Source: an uncultured Eubacteriales bacterium (lineage in GTDB: Bacteria > Bacillota > Clostridia > Christensenellales > CAG-917). Taken from it: DNA of 64,000 nucleotides. The position numbers and the translations under genes are program-made. This document shows, in pieces, positions 34,452-43,799 of the stretch (its first letter is position 1; every line of letters begins with the position of its first letter). The notes beneath the pieces are model-generated. The model ran no database searches and was not told the DNA's origin. It saw nothing but the letters and a program-made list of their open reading frames with translations. Where the stretch lies: contig URIZ01000001.1 of assembly GCA_900548005.1 (NCBI GenBank), forward strand, positions 216,438 through 280,437, in the 5' to 3' direction.

Positions 34452-35405
34452 ATGGTAGACTCCAAACATCAATGGAAAGCGTGGCTTTATCTGTCGCCGG
34501 CGTTGATATTGCTTGCCGTATTTACGGTGTGGCCTATCATCAACACCTTGATTATGGCGTTTTCGGACGGCTACGGCATGTTGTCTGCTATTGCGGGCGT
34601 AAAATTTGAGTTCGGTGTTCAGAACTTCAAAGACGTCGTCGCATGGAACGGTTTCACAAGCGCACTTAAAAACACCATATTGCTTTGCGTGTTGACAGTG
34701 CCCATTTCCACGATACTTGCTCTTTTGATTGCGGTTACGCTCAACTCAATCAAACCGCTCAGAAGATTGCTTCAAACCATCTATTTCCTGCCGTACGTGA
34801 CCAACTCGATCGCAATAGGCATGGTTTTTGCGGCAATGTTCAACATCACGGGCAGCTTTATCGGCACGGAAGGCGAAATCGTATACACCGCGGGCATCAT
34901 GAACAACATTATAGAGGCATTTGGCGGTACTCGTATCAACTGGATCAACGCAGGTTCGTCTTATTGGGCGAACATGACGGTCATGGTTGTGTACATAGTG
35001 TGGAACGCGCTCCCGTTCAAGATACTTGTTTTGCTGGGCGGTTTGCAAAGCATAAACAATCAGTATTACGATGCGGCGAAGGTTGACGGCACGTCAAAGG
35101 GCAGGGTGTTGAGAAAAATCACCGTTCCGCTCCTTTCACCGATGATAGCATACGTTGTCATCACGGGCTTTATCGGCGGATTTAAGGAATATTCCAGCGT
35201 CGTCGGTATTTTCGGCGAAAAAATGGGACCTGTCGGCGATGCGGGCAGATTGAACACCATGGTCGGTTATATATACGACAACGTTGCTGGACAGATGCCG
35301 AACAACCAGGGCAAGGCGGCAGCCGCGGCTCTGATATTGTTTGCAATCATCCTTGCCGTTACACTTATCAACTTGCAAGTCAGCAAGAAGAAAGTGCACT
35401 ATTGA
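34452..35405 (+). CDS. Sugar ABC transporter permease (MalF/UgpA type)
   Basis: Membrane subunit with six helices, 317 residues. The EAA loop that docks on the ATPase reads YYDAAKVDGTSKGRVLRKIT. Opening WLYLSPALILLAVFTVWPII is typical of the first permease of CUT1 systems. Its start codon follows the ATPase stop by one base. Pairs with the next gene. Confidence 0.93.
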   Translation: MVDSKHQWKAWLYLSPALILLAVFTVWPIINTLIMAFSDGYGMLSAIAGVKFEFGVQNFKDVVAWNGFTSALKNTILLCVLTVPISTILALLIAVTLNSIKPLRRLLQTIYFLPYVTNSIAIGMVFAAMFNITGSFIGTEGEIVYTAGIMNNIIEAFGGTRINWINAGSSYWANMTVMVVYIVWNALPFKILVLLGGLQSINNQYYDAAKVDGTSKGRVLRKITVPLLSPMIAYVVITGFIGGFKEYSSVVGIFGEKMGPVGDAGRLNTMVGYIYDNVAGQMPNNQGKAAAAALILFAIILAVTLINLQVSKKKVHY

Positions 35406-35417
35406 TGGAGGTGTATC

Positions 35418-36302
35418 ATGGCTGAAAGAGTTATGCAAGAACAAAGCGTAAAAAACACCTACATTAGGCAAACGACATTCAAAGTGATCGGATACATCGT
35501 CAAGTATGCATTCCTTATTCTTGTGGCGGTGGCAGTTCTGTTCCCATTCTACTGGATGATCATCTCCTCGCTCAAATCGCTTGAAGAATATCGTCAAAGC
35601 GTGCCGACGTTTTGGCCGCAACACGTGCTGTGGAGCAACTATGCAGAAGCGTTCACGCAAGCAAATTTGTGGAGATTGTTCGGAAACACAGTGTTTGTCG
35701 GCATCGTGTCCACGATACTGTCGCTTGTGATAACGATACTCGCGGCATTTGCGTTTGCAAGGCTTGAATTCAAGGGCAAAAACATTCTTTTTGCGGGCTT
35801 GCTTGCAACGATGATGATTCCGGGCGAGTTGTTTACGATCACCAACTATATCACCGTTTCAAAGATGGAGTTGACCAACACCTACACGGTTTTGATCATA
35901 CCCTTCCTTGTTAGCGTGTTCTACATCTATCTGTTGAGACAATCGTTTTTGCAGATACCCAACGAGTTGTACTATGCGGCGAAAGTGGACGGAACGAGCG
36001 ACTTCAAATACTTGCTCAAAGTCATGATTCCGCTTGCGCTTCCCACCATCATCACGATCACGATTTTGAAGATGATGGGCGCGTGGAACTCGTATATGTG
36101 GCCGCGCCTTGTTGCAAACGACGATGCGCACGCGCTTGTCACTTACGGCTTGAGAAACGCATTCCAAGACGTGTCGGGCGATGTGAACTATCCCGTGCAG
36201 ATGGCGGCTGTTGCCGTGGTCTCGCTGCCGTTGTTCCTGGTGTTTGTTTTCTTCAGAAAATACATCATGAAAGGCGTGTCGAGAAGCGGTATCAAGGGCT
36301 AA
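35418..36302 (+). CDS. Sugar ABC transporter permease (MalG/UgpE type)
   Basis: Second membrane subunit, 294 residues, six helices. The EAA loop reads LYYAAKVDGTSDFKYLLKVM. The N-terminus has the usual FPFYWMIISSLKS motif. TGGAGG binding site. The substrate cannot be read from permeases alone. Confidence 0.93.
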   Translation: MAERVMQEQSVKNTYIRQTTFKVIGYIVKYAFLILVAVAVLFPFYWMIISSLKSLEEYRQSVPTFWPQHVLWSNYAEAFTQANLWRLFGNTVFVGIVSTILSLVITILAAFAFARLEFKGKNILFAGLLATMMIPGELFTITNYITVSKMELTNTYTVLIIPFLVSVFYIYLLRQSFLQIPNELYYAAKVDGTSDFKYLLKVMIPLALPTIITITILKMMGAWNSYMWPRLVANDDAHALVTYGLRNAFQDVSGDVNYPVQMAAVAVVSLPLFLVFVFFRKYIMKGVSRSGIKG

Positions 36303-36312
36303 GAACAATTGC

Positions 36313-36336
36313 GGAAGCGCGCAAAAACGCGCTTCC
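36313..36336 (+). terminator. Stable hairpin between permease and binding-protein genes
   Basis: Perfect GGAAGCGCG/CGCGCTTCC stem with a six-base loop, no T run. Such hairpins often stabilise or separate mRNA segments so that the binding protein is made in excess; this use is inferred. Confidence 0.55.
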
Positions 36337-36413
36337 CGAAAACAAGAAATCAAGCCGTGTGGCACTGCCATACTTTGATTATAACAATAATTTATTTATA
36401 AAGGAGAATCGTT

Positions 36414-37805
36414 ATGAAGAAAAAAGGTATAGCCATTATACTTTTGGTCGTAATCGTGATTGCATCGCTCAGCGTGTTTGCTGCGTGTGATAAGAAAGAC
36501 GACGGAAAACTTCACATCACTTTTTATCACACTATGGGTTCAAACCTTTCGGACGTGCTCAACGAGTATATCGCAAAGTTTGAAGCATTGTATCCCGAAT
36601 ACAAGGTAGACGCAAAGCAAGTCGGATCTTATGATGACGTCAGAAACCAAGTTTCTTCCGAAATCATGACCGGAAAACAACCAAACCTTGCATATTGCTA
36701 TCCCGACCACGTCGCGCTTTACAACATTGCAGGTGCAGTGCAAACTCTCGACGATTATATCAACAGCACCGAGACCGTGACAAGAGCTGACGGCACAACC
36801 GAAACGCTTGGATTGACGGCGGCACAAAAGGAAGACTTCATCGAAGGTTACTACAACGAAGGTAAGCAATTCGGCGACGGATTGATGTATTCCATGCCTT
36901 TCTCCAAATCCACCGAAGTGCTTTACTACAACAAGACGTTCTTTGAGAAGAACAACTTGAAAGTGCCCACCACTTGGGATGAAATGGAAGCAGTTTGCGC
37001 AGCAGTGAAAAAAATCAACAGCAAGATCATTCCGCTCGGTTATGACTCCGAATCCAACTGGTTCATCACCATGTGCGAACAACTCGGCTCTCTGTACACT
37101 GCGGCGAATTCCGAAACAAAAGAAGGTCACTTCCTTTTCAACAATGACACAAACAAAGATTTCATGCTCAGATTCGTGAAATGGTATAAAAACGGTTATG
37201 TGACCACGCAAGAACTCAACGGCGGTTACACCTCCGACTTGTTCAAGAAACAAGAAGCTGTGATGTGCATCGGTTCTTCCGCAGGCGCAAAACACCAAAT
37301 TCCTGAAAAAGTCAACGACAAATATCCGTTTGAAGCAGGCATCACCAGCATCCCGCAAATCAATCCGTCAAACCCGAAGGTTATCTCTCAAGGTCCGTCT
37401 GTGTGCATCTTCAGAAAGAAAAACACCGAAGAAGTGAAGGCATCCTGGCTCTTCCTCAAGTATTTGACCACCAATGCAAGCTTCCAAGCTGACTTCTCCA
37501 TCGCATCGGGCTACGTTCCGGTCATCAAGTCCGCAGCAGAAGATCCAGTGTACCAAGAACAAATGGCAGCAGCCAACGGCCACGAAGGACTTCCGCAACT
37601 TTCCGCAAAGGTCTGCATCGAGCAAGAACACGCATACTATGCATCTCCTGCATTCTACGGTTCTTCCAAAGCTCGTGACGAAGTTGGTTCTCTCATCCAA
37701 AAGTGCTTCACCGACTGCTCAAAGCTCACTGACGAAGCTCAAATCAAAGCAGCTATCAACGCCGCATTTGGTATTGCAATCTCCAACTGCGTACAAAGCC
37801 TGTAA
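36414..37805 (+). CDS. Extracellular solute-binding lipoprotein of the ABC importer
   Basis: Substrate receptor, 463 residues. Signal peptide with lipobox SVFAAC, then the family-1 solute-binding fold: ITFYHTMGSNLSDVLNEYIA, VLYYNKTFFEKNNLKVPTTW, and WLFLKYLTTNASFQADFSIA. These patterns match CUT1 sugar receptors (glycerol-phosphate, maltose or raffinose type). AAGGAG binding site. Highest apparent codon bias of the locus, fitting high expression. Closes the transporter unit. Confidence 0.92.
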   Translation: MKKKGIAIILLVVIVIASLSVFAACDKKDDGKLHITFYHTMGSNLSDVLNEYIAKFEALYPEYKVDAKQVGSYDDVRNQVSSEIMTGKQPNLAYCYPDHVALYNIAGAVQTLDDYINSTETVTRADGTTETLGLTAAQKEDFIEGYYNEGKQFGDGLMYSMPFSKSTEVLYYNKTFFEKNNLKVPTTWDEMEAVCAAVKKINSKIIPLGYDSESNWFITMCEQLGSLYTAANSETKEGHFLFNNDTNKDFMLRFVKWYKNGYVTTQELNGGYTSDLFKKQEAVMCIGSSAGAKHQIPEKVNDKYPFEAGITSIPQINPSNPKVISQGPSVCIFRKKNTEEVKASWLFLKYLTTNASFQADFSIASGYVPVIKSAAEDPVYQEQMAAANGHEGLPQLSAKVCIEQEHAYYASPAFYGSSKARDEVGSLIQKCFTDCSKLTDEAQIKAAINAAFGIAISNCVQSL

Positions 37806-37817
37806 ACAAAACGCAAA

Positions 37818-37865
37818 CAAGGCGTATGAATTTTCATGCGCCTTGCACGCGTTGTAACGCTTTTT
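37818..37865 (+). terminator. Double-hairpin terminator after the binding-protein gene
   Basis: CAAGGCGTATGAA/TTCATGCGCCTTG followed by a small GCGTT/AACGC hairpin that runs into TTTTT. Confidence 0.7.
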
Positions 37866-37937
37866 AGTCGCAAAAACGGCATCGACGTGATGTCGGCCAT
37901 TGTCGCAAGGCACGCCTTGCGCGAAAATCTTATCGAA

Positions 37938-39254
37938 ATGAAAAGAAACGTACTTATAGTCTCAATAGTGTTTGTGTTGTGCGTTTTGTTGACGTGTTTT
38001 GTTGCATGCGGCGACAAAGACGGCGGCAAGATGGTGGACTATGTCTCTCAACTCAAACTGGACATGAACAGCACGTCGCTCAAGAAAGTCGTGACTATCA
38101 AAAACTATGTTGACGGCGATACGACTCACTTTTGGGCGGACGTAGATTCCACCGGTGTCGTGAAGGCAAGATATCTTGCAATCAACACCCCCGAGTCGAC
38201 GGGCAGAATCGAAGAATACGGCAAACAAGCGTCCAAGTTCACGAAAGATAAATTGAAAAACGCAACTTCCATTCTCATCGAGTCTGACAACGACAAGTGG
38301 AACACCGACGCAAACGGCAGATATCTCGTTTGGGTGTGGTACAAGACGAGCGACGACGCAGAGTGGCGCAATCTCAACATCGAGATTTTGCAAAACGGTC
38401 TTGCGATTGCATCCAACACGGCAGAGAACAGATACGGCACAATCGCTATGGCTGCGCTCAATCAAGCGCAAAATAATAAGCTGAAGGTTTTCTCCGGAGA
38501 GAAAGACCCCGAGATGTACTACGGCGAAGCACAAGAGATCACTCTCAAAGAGTTGAGATGCAACATCGAGTCGTACAGCAACGTCAAAGTCGCCTTTGAA
38601 GGCAACATAGTGCTTGACAGCGGCGGCTCCGTGTACATTGAAGAATACGATGAAGAGACGGGCATCTACTTTGGCATCTCCGTATACTACGGCACGGCAA
38701 ATCTCAGCGCAACGGGCATGAAGATACTCACCAAGGGCAATCGCGTGCGCATTGTCGGATCTGTGCAATACTATGAAACGGGTGATTTGTGGCAAATCTC
38801 CGGCTTGCAATACAAGCCCAGAGATCCCAAGAATCCCGACAACATCCAAAAGATCGAAGACGAGGGCGGACACGAGCCTGCATATCCGCTTGTGGATGCG
38901 GCAACCTTCCTTGGCAAGATCACCATTCAAGGCGATGATGAGGCAATCGAGATGGATTATGCCAACGCAACGCTCAACACGTCCATTGCGATGAACGAGT
39001 TGACGGTGAAGAGCATCTACACCACGACTGCCGAGAGCAGCTCGTCTGTGGGCGCAATGACTTTCACTTGTCAGACCAAAGACGGCAAGACCGTTTATGT
39101 GCGCACAACCGTTCTCAAGGACGAAGACGGCAACACGATCACCAAAGACGCATATCTTGGCAAAACCATCAACGTTAAGGGCTTTGTCGACAAGTTTGAC
39201 GGTGATTATCAAATCAAGGTGTTCTCACCCAAAAACATTACCATCGTTGCATAA
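37938..39254 (+). CDS. Thermonuclease-like lipoprotein with OB-fold domains
   Basis: A 438-residue lipoprotein (signal with lipobox CFVAC; ATG 37938 gives a clean signal peptide although the binding site is poor). Residues about 50-165 form a staphylococcal-nuclease domain: YVDGDTTHF (Asp for calcium), KARYLAINTPEST (catalytic Arg and Glu; the calcium-binding Asp of VDTPE is Asn here) and NGRYLVWVW (second catalytic Arg). Two OB-fold-like domains follow: about 200-290 (VAFEGNIVLDSGGSVYI) and about 320-438 (GKTINVKGFVDKFDGDYQI). The layout recalls surface nucleases such as YhcR. Predicted to cut DNA or RNA outside the cell. Confidence 0.8.
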   Translation: MKRNVLIVSIVFVLCVLLTCFVACGDKDGGKMVDYVSQLKLDMNSTSLKKVVTIKNYVDGDTTHFWADVDSTGVVKARYLAINTPESTGRIEEYGKQASKFTKDKLKNATSILIESDNDKWNTDANGRYLVWVWYKTSDDAEWRNLNIEILQNGLAIASNTAENRYGTIAMAALNQAQNNKLKVFSGEKDPEMYYGEAQEITLKELRCNIESYSNVKVAFEGNIVLDSGGSVYIEEYDEETGIYFGISVYYGTANLSATGMKILTKGNRVRIVGSVQYYETGDLWQISGLQYKPRDPKNPDNIQKIEDEGGHEPAYPLVDAATFLGKITIQGDDEAIEMDYANATLNTSIAMNELTVKSIYTTTAESSSSVGAMTFTCQTKDGKTVYVRTTVLKDEDGNTITKDAYLGKTINVKGFVDKFDGDYQIKVFSPKNITIVA

Positions 39255-39300
39255 CGATGTCGATGTATAAAAACAAAAATCTTTATTAAGGAGAATAGCA

Positions 39301-42300
39301 ATGAAAAAACTATTAGCAGTTGCACTTGTATTGGTGCTGTGTTTATCAGTGGTTCTCGTAGCTTGCGACAAGAAGGGTGGCGGTGGAACGACAGATTCCA
39401 ACAACCCTGTTGCAAAACTCGATGCGGCAGCTGACGCAGTCTACAAGTTGAACAAGGATAGTATCCCTTCAGAGACGACAAGCAGCTTTGATTTGTCAAA
39501 GGCGGTCCCGCTTGAAGGAATCTACTCATTCCCGATTGAATGGACTGTCAACACCGACAAGATCCAAATTGTCGACAAAGGAAACGGAACTCAAGTCACT
39601 GTCAAAATCCCTGAAAGATCACCTGAAGAGATTGTCTACACGTTGACTGCAACCGTCAAAGCAGACGATGGCTCTACAAAGTCTGTCACGTTTGAGCGCA
39701 AAGTCCCGCAATTTGTCGTGGCAACTTATGACGAATACATCGCGGCTTGCGAAGCAAAAGATGCAAACAAGACTTACAATATCGTTGGATATGTTGTTGG
39801 CGTAAATGCAGACAAAGACTCATCTTCTGTCGGTAGTTTGTGGATCATGGACAAAGACGGACATGGATATTATGCATATGCTCCGGTTGTTACCGATGCA
39901 GTGAAAGCTTCCAGAGAAACTATCAATGCAGAATTCCCGTTCGGCACTGAAGTTATTGTCAACGGCACTCTCACGCTTTATAACGGCGCATATGAATTCA
40001 ACAAAGGCTGCACTGTCAAGAAGACCGGCCGTACAGCAGCACAAGATAACGTAACGCTTGATTATGTTGATCGCACCGAAGCATTCGGCAGTATCGGACA
40101 AAATTATACCGATCCGTCTCTTGTTCCGTTCCAAGCAACCATGGCAAGCCTTACCGGCATCACGATGGGCAGAATCGATGGACTCAATCTCTACTTCACG
40201 ATCGGCGAAAACGACAGAGAATTCATTTGCTACAACAATGTCTATCTCATGGATGATAAAACCATGGAAGCATTCAAGGAAAAATGGATCCCCGGCGGAA
40301 AGGCAAACCTTAAAGGTATTGTAAACGTTTACAGTAGTAAATATCAAATTTATCCGAACAGCCTTGACTGCCTTGAAATCGTACAACAAACAGATGCAGA
40401 AAAAGTGGAAGGTGTCAAGAATGCATTGTCTCTCGAAGAAAAGTATTCTTCAAACTTCACGCTCCCGACCAGCACTTTGGTTAACGTAACTTGGACGGTT
40501 TCCGGCACCGGCGCAGTCATCGGTGAAAACAACCTTGTTACTATCACCCAAACGAACGAAGATCAACAAGTTGTGTTTACGGCAACCATCACCAGCGGTG
40601 ATGTGACTGACACGAAAGTCTTCAACGTCACGATTTCAAGACTTGCAATTACGTTTATCAAGAAAGCTCTTGATGCTGCAGACGCACTTGCAGATAAGGC
40701 AACAACCCCGGATTCTTATATGCTTATCGGTACCGTAAAGGAAATCACCAGTTCATATAGCGAAGAATACAAGAACGTATCGTTCATACTCTCAGACGGT
40801 GTGTGGGACGTTCTCATCTATCGTTACAATCTTGACGATGCAGCAACAATCAAAGTCGGTGATTTCGTTTCTATCGCAGCTCCGATGAAGAAATTCGGAA
40901 CGACGCTCGAAGCAGTTGCAACCTTTGTCAAAATGAATGTCACCGACATCGCAACTGCATACAAAGCTGCCAATGATGGCACAGGCGTTGACGGCACGAT
41001 CGTTTATGGACAAATCGTGAAGATCGGCAGCGCATATAGCGATCAATTCAAGAACATCACCGTTACTATTTCCGATGGTACGACAGAAATGGATTGCTAT
41101 CGCTTGGCAGGCGGCTCTGATCTTGCAGTTGGCGATTACATTCTCGTCACCGGTAAACCCGACAAATACAAAACCACTGTTCAATTTGCTCAAGGTGCAA
41201 CTTACACTAAGTCTGCAATCTATGTCGCGCCGATTTGCGTGCACGTTGATGAGAATGCGGACGGAAAATGCGATCTTTGCGAAAAACAATTGAAGTTTGA
41301 AACTGCGGAAGAAACCGTCAATGCTGCATATGCACTTGCAGTTGGCGAATCTCTTCTCACTCAAACATTGACTGGTACTATCAAATCGATTGATACAGCA
41401 TACAGTGCCGATTTCAAAAATATCACTGTCACAATTCAAGTTGGCGAATTGGCAGACAAGACCATTTCTTGTTTCCGTTTGGCAGGTGGTGCAAACCTTG
41501 CAGTCGGAGATGTCATCACTGTCACAGGTACGCTTTTGAACAAAGATGGTAAAGTCCAATTTGATGCAAAATCAACTTACGTTTTGTCGGATGCAAATAT
41601 CATTGCAAAAGACAAGGCAGCTTTGTCCCTTGAAGAAAGCTATCACGCAAACTTCAACCTTTTGCTTGAAGGTGCAAACGGCTCTACGATCGTTTGGACG
41701 ACAAAAGAAGCAACTGAAGTTGTTTCTATCGATCCGTCCACCGGTGTTGTGACGATCAATCCTGTTGATCCGAGCACCACAATCGTTCTTGTCGCAACCA
41801 TCACCAAAGGTACAGAAAGCGATACAAGAGAATTCACAGTTAACATTTTGAAAGAAGCTCCGCAATACACCGTCAATTACAGTGCAGGTGAAAACGGAAC
41901 TATAGCATCTGTCAAAGCAGGCGAAAAAGATGTCAAAACCGGCGACAAGGTCGTTGCTGACACCAAGCTCACTGTCACCGTTGCTCCTGCAGATGGATTC
42001 AGACTTGCATCCGTCACCATCGGTGAAGGCGCAGCAGACACTTCCGTTGCAGGCAAGACTTCCTTTGAACTCACAATCACGGCAGACACCACTTTCGCAG
42101 TCGCATTTGCAGAAATCCCTGCGAATACAACTGTAACTGCAAAGTATACCGGAAGCACAACAACAAATATGGCGGCAGGTAAAAATAACGCATCAAAGAT
42201 TGCTCTTGATGAAAGCGTGTTTAATGTTACTTCTGCAAAAACTGGGGGATCGATCGAAGTTGGTCTCAATAAAGATGGTACTATTAGACTTTACAAAGAT

Positions 42301-42522
42301 GGTACTACTCCTTTGACAATTACCATTGCAGAAGGACATGAGATTGTTTCTATCAAGGTTACTTATGGCAAAGACAAAGGTGCTTTGGTTGTAACAAATG
42401 GTACTGATACAATCGCTGAGGAAAGTGGCGTTTATACAATTAATGGAAGGACGGTTGTGTTAAGCAATTCAAGTACTGATGCTCAATGCCATATTAAGTC
42501 GATTGAAATCATCTATAAATAA
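39301..42522 (+). CDS. Giant lipoprotein with OB-fold and Ig-like repeats
   Basis: A 1073-residue lipoprotein (lipobox VLVAC; AAGGAG before the ATG). By eye it holds five OB-fold-like units: about 159-245, 265-363, 475-545, 567-640 and 691-765. The last three are clear repeats of GxIxxIxxxYSxxFKNIT...CYRLAGG...LAVGDxIxVTG. They are broken by two Ig-like blocks (about 366-448 and 770-860), a CDLC-type HVDENADGKCDLC motif near 650, an InlB-like YTVNYSAGENGTI unit near 865, and a beta-rich C-terminus. OB folds suggest binding of nucleic acid or glycan; no catalytic motif is seen. The last 400 bases have more AT-rich codons. Confidence 0.75.
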   Translation: MKKLLAVALVLVLCLSVVLVACDKKGGGGTTDSNNPVAKLDAAADAVYKLNKDSIPSETTSSFDLSKAVPLEGIYSFPIEWTVNTDKIQIVDKGNGTQVTVKIPERSPEEIVYTLTATVKADDGSTKSVTFERKVPQFVVATYDEYIAACEAKDANKTYNIVGYVVGVNADKDSSSVGSLWIMDKDGHGYYAYAPVVTDAVKASRETINAEFPFGTEVIVNGTLTLYNGAYEFNKGCTVKKTGRTAAQDNVTLDYVDRTEAFGSIGQNYTDPSLVPFQATMASLTGITMGRIDGLNLYFTIGENDREFICYNNVYLMDDKTMEAFKEKWIPGGKANLKGIVNVYSSKYQIYPNSLDCLEIVQQTDAEKVEGVKNALSLEEKYSSNFTLPTSTLVNVTWTVSGTGAVIGENNLVTITQTNEDQQVVFTATITSGDVTDTKVFNVTISRLAITFIKKALDAADALADKATTPDSYMLIGTVKEITSSYSEEYKNVSFILSDGVWDVLIYRYNLDDAATIKVGDFVSIAAPMKKFGTTLEAVATFVKMNVTDIATAYKAANDGTGVDGTIVYGQIVKIGSAYSDQFKNITVTISDGTTEMDCYRLAGGSDLAVGDYILVTGKPDKYKTTVQFAQGATYTKSAIYVAPICVHVDENADGKCDLCEKQLKFETAEETVNAAYALAVGESLLTQTLTGTIKSIDTAYSADFKNITVTIQVGELADKTISCFRLAGGANLAVGDVITVTGTLLNKDGKVQFDAKSTYVLSDANIIAKDKAALSLEESYHANFNLLLEGANGSTIVWTTKEATEVVSIDPSTGVVTINPVDPSTTIVLVATITKGTESDTREFTVNILKEAPQYTVNYSAGENGTIASVKAGEKDVKTGDKVVADTKLTVTVAPADGFRLASVTIGEGAADTSVAGKTSFELTITADTTFAVAFAEIPANTTVTAKYTGSTTTNMAAGKNNASKIALDESVFNVTSAKTGGSIEVGLNKDGTIRLYKDGTTPLTITIAEGHEIVSIKVTYGKDKGALVVTNGTDTIAEESGVYTINGRTVVLSNSSTDAQCHIKSIEIIYK

Positions 42523-42569
42523 TCAATGTTGTTATTTTGAAACAACAAATTATCTAATTTAGGTAATAC

Positions 42570-42602
42570 AAAGCCCCGCAGAAATGCGGGGCTTTGGTTT
42601 TG
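42570..42602 (+). terminator. Strong terminator closing the lipoprotein genes
   Basis: Perfect AAAGCCCCGCA/TGCGGGGCTTT stem with a four-base loop and T-rich tail. Confidence 0.93.
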
Positions 42603-42636
42603 TAAAAGTGTATTTTCAATTTGAATTTGCGTTTTT

Positions 42637-42735
42637 TCCATGTCATTCAGAGCGCAAGCGAAGAATCTCGCGGAAGCGAAAAGGAAAAGCAAATATGCGC
42701 CTGACGGCTGGATGTTTCGACAAGCTCAACATGAC
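42637..42735. repeat. GTCATT-GAGCG dispersed repeat
   Basis: GTCATTCAGAGCGCAAGCG...GAATCTCGCGG, then an inverted partner CGACAAGCTCAACATGAC preceded by ATGCGCCTGACGGCT. The latter block also appears, inverted, at 63865-63890. Confidence 0.6.
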
Positions 42736-42806
42736 AGTATAAAATCAAGCAAAAAAAAGACACCATGCGCAATGCGTGGTGTCTGTAAAATTGCGATGAT
42801 TTTTGC

Positions 42807-43799
42807 TCACAGCCATTTCGTATTGGTTGATTTGAAGTCGCGCACCATTTGGTCGGCGTCAAGAAGCATTTGTTTCATCTCTTTCTTGCTGTGGACGGTT
42901 GCGCCGCAAGCGCGGTCGTGTCCGCCACCGTTGTATTTTTCGGCAAGGGCGTTGATGGTCATAAATCTCGAGCGCAGGCGCACGCGGATGCTGCCGTCCG
43001 TGTTCTCGATAAAGGCGAGCCAAGCTATGCTGCCTTTGATGCCGTCAAGATAGCTCACAACGTTGCTTGCTTGCTCGTTGGTGAGTGAAAACTTCTTTTG
43101 CATCTTCTTGTCCACGTAGATATACGCAACTCCGTTTTGCGTGACGCGCATCTTTTTGTAGACGTAGGATTCAAATTTGAGCACTTCAAACTCGTCGAGA
43201 TTGAGATTGGCATACACCCATTCGGTGTCGATGCCTTGATCGAGCATAAGCCCTGCAAGGCGCATGGTTTCGCCGTTGACGCTGCTGTATTTGAATCTGC
43301 CCGTGTCCGTCACCATGCCGGTGAAGATGTAGGTTGCAGCCAGCGAGTCTATCACAAGCTCGCTCTTGAACGTGTTGTAGAAGTCGGCAATCATTTCGCA
43401 AAGGGATGAGCGTTCTTCTTCCACCCATTTGATGTTGCCGTACTCGGTGCGGTCGCTCTCTATGTGGTGGTCGATCTTGACGATCTCTTTGCCGAGCGAA
43501 AACTTCTTGTTGGAGATACGGTCGGTGGTGGCGGTGTCGCACACGATGACGAGTGCGTCCTTGTATTCTTCGTCGCTTATGGGCTTGTCTTCGCCGCCCA
43601 AAAATGCGAGATAGTCCGAACTGTCTTCGTTGATGAGAAGCACTTTCTTTTGGGGATAGGTGAGCGCAAGGATGCGTTGCAAGCCCTTTGTCGAGCCGAT
43701 TGCGTCTCCGTCGGGGCGGAAGTGGCGCGTCAACACGATTGTGTCGTATGCCTTTATCTTGTCAAGGATTGCTTGTTTTGTTGCAAAATTGTCCGTCAT
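42807..43799 (-). CDS. DHH/DHHA1 phosphoesterase (NrnA-like), copy 2 of pair
   Basis: Predicted oligoribonuclease/pAp phosphatase, or c-di-AMP product hydrolase, of the NrnA group. It has 330 residues. DHH motifs: RHFRPDGDAIGS, IVCDTAT, KIDHHIES (the DHH), FTGMVTDTGRFKYS; DHHA1 end GGGHDRACGAT. Start overlaps the preceding DHH gene by 4 bases. A paralogue of that gene, about equally distant along its whole length. These enzymes can finish degradation of pApA made by PgpH-type phosphodiesterases. Confidence 0.9.
   Translation of the reverse strand: MTDNFATKQAILDKIKAYDTIVLTRHFRPDGDAIGSTKGLQRILALTYPQKKVLLINEDSSDYLAFLGGEDKPISDEEYKDALVIVCDTATTDRISNKKFSLGKEIVKIDHHIESDRTEYGNIKWVEEERSSLCEMIADFYNTFKSELVIDSLAATYIFTGMVTDTGRFKYSSVNGETMRLAGLMLDQGIDTEWVYANLNLDEFEVLKFESYVYKKMRVTQNGVAYIYVDKKMQKKFSLTNEQASNVVSYLDGIKGSIAWLAFIENTDGSIRVRLRSRFMTINALAEKYNGGGHDRACGATVHSKKEMKQMLLDADQMVRDFKSTNTKWL

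Noticed and set aside
37962..39212. 416-codon reverse ORF opposite the nuclease-like gene
   Set aside because: A mirror frame caused by codon bias of the + strand gene, whose signal peptide and nuclease motifs are clear. The same holds for long mirror ORFs at 6199-7416, 15161-16231, 43688-44785 and 45209-46264.
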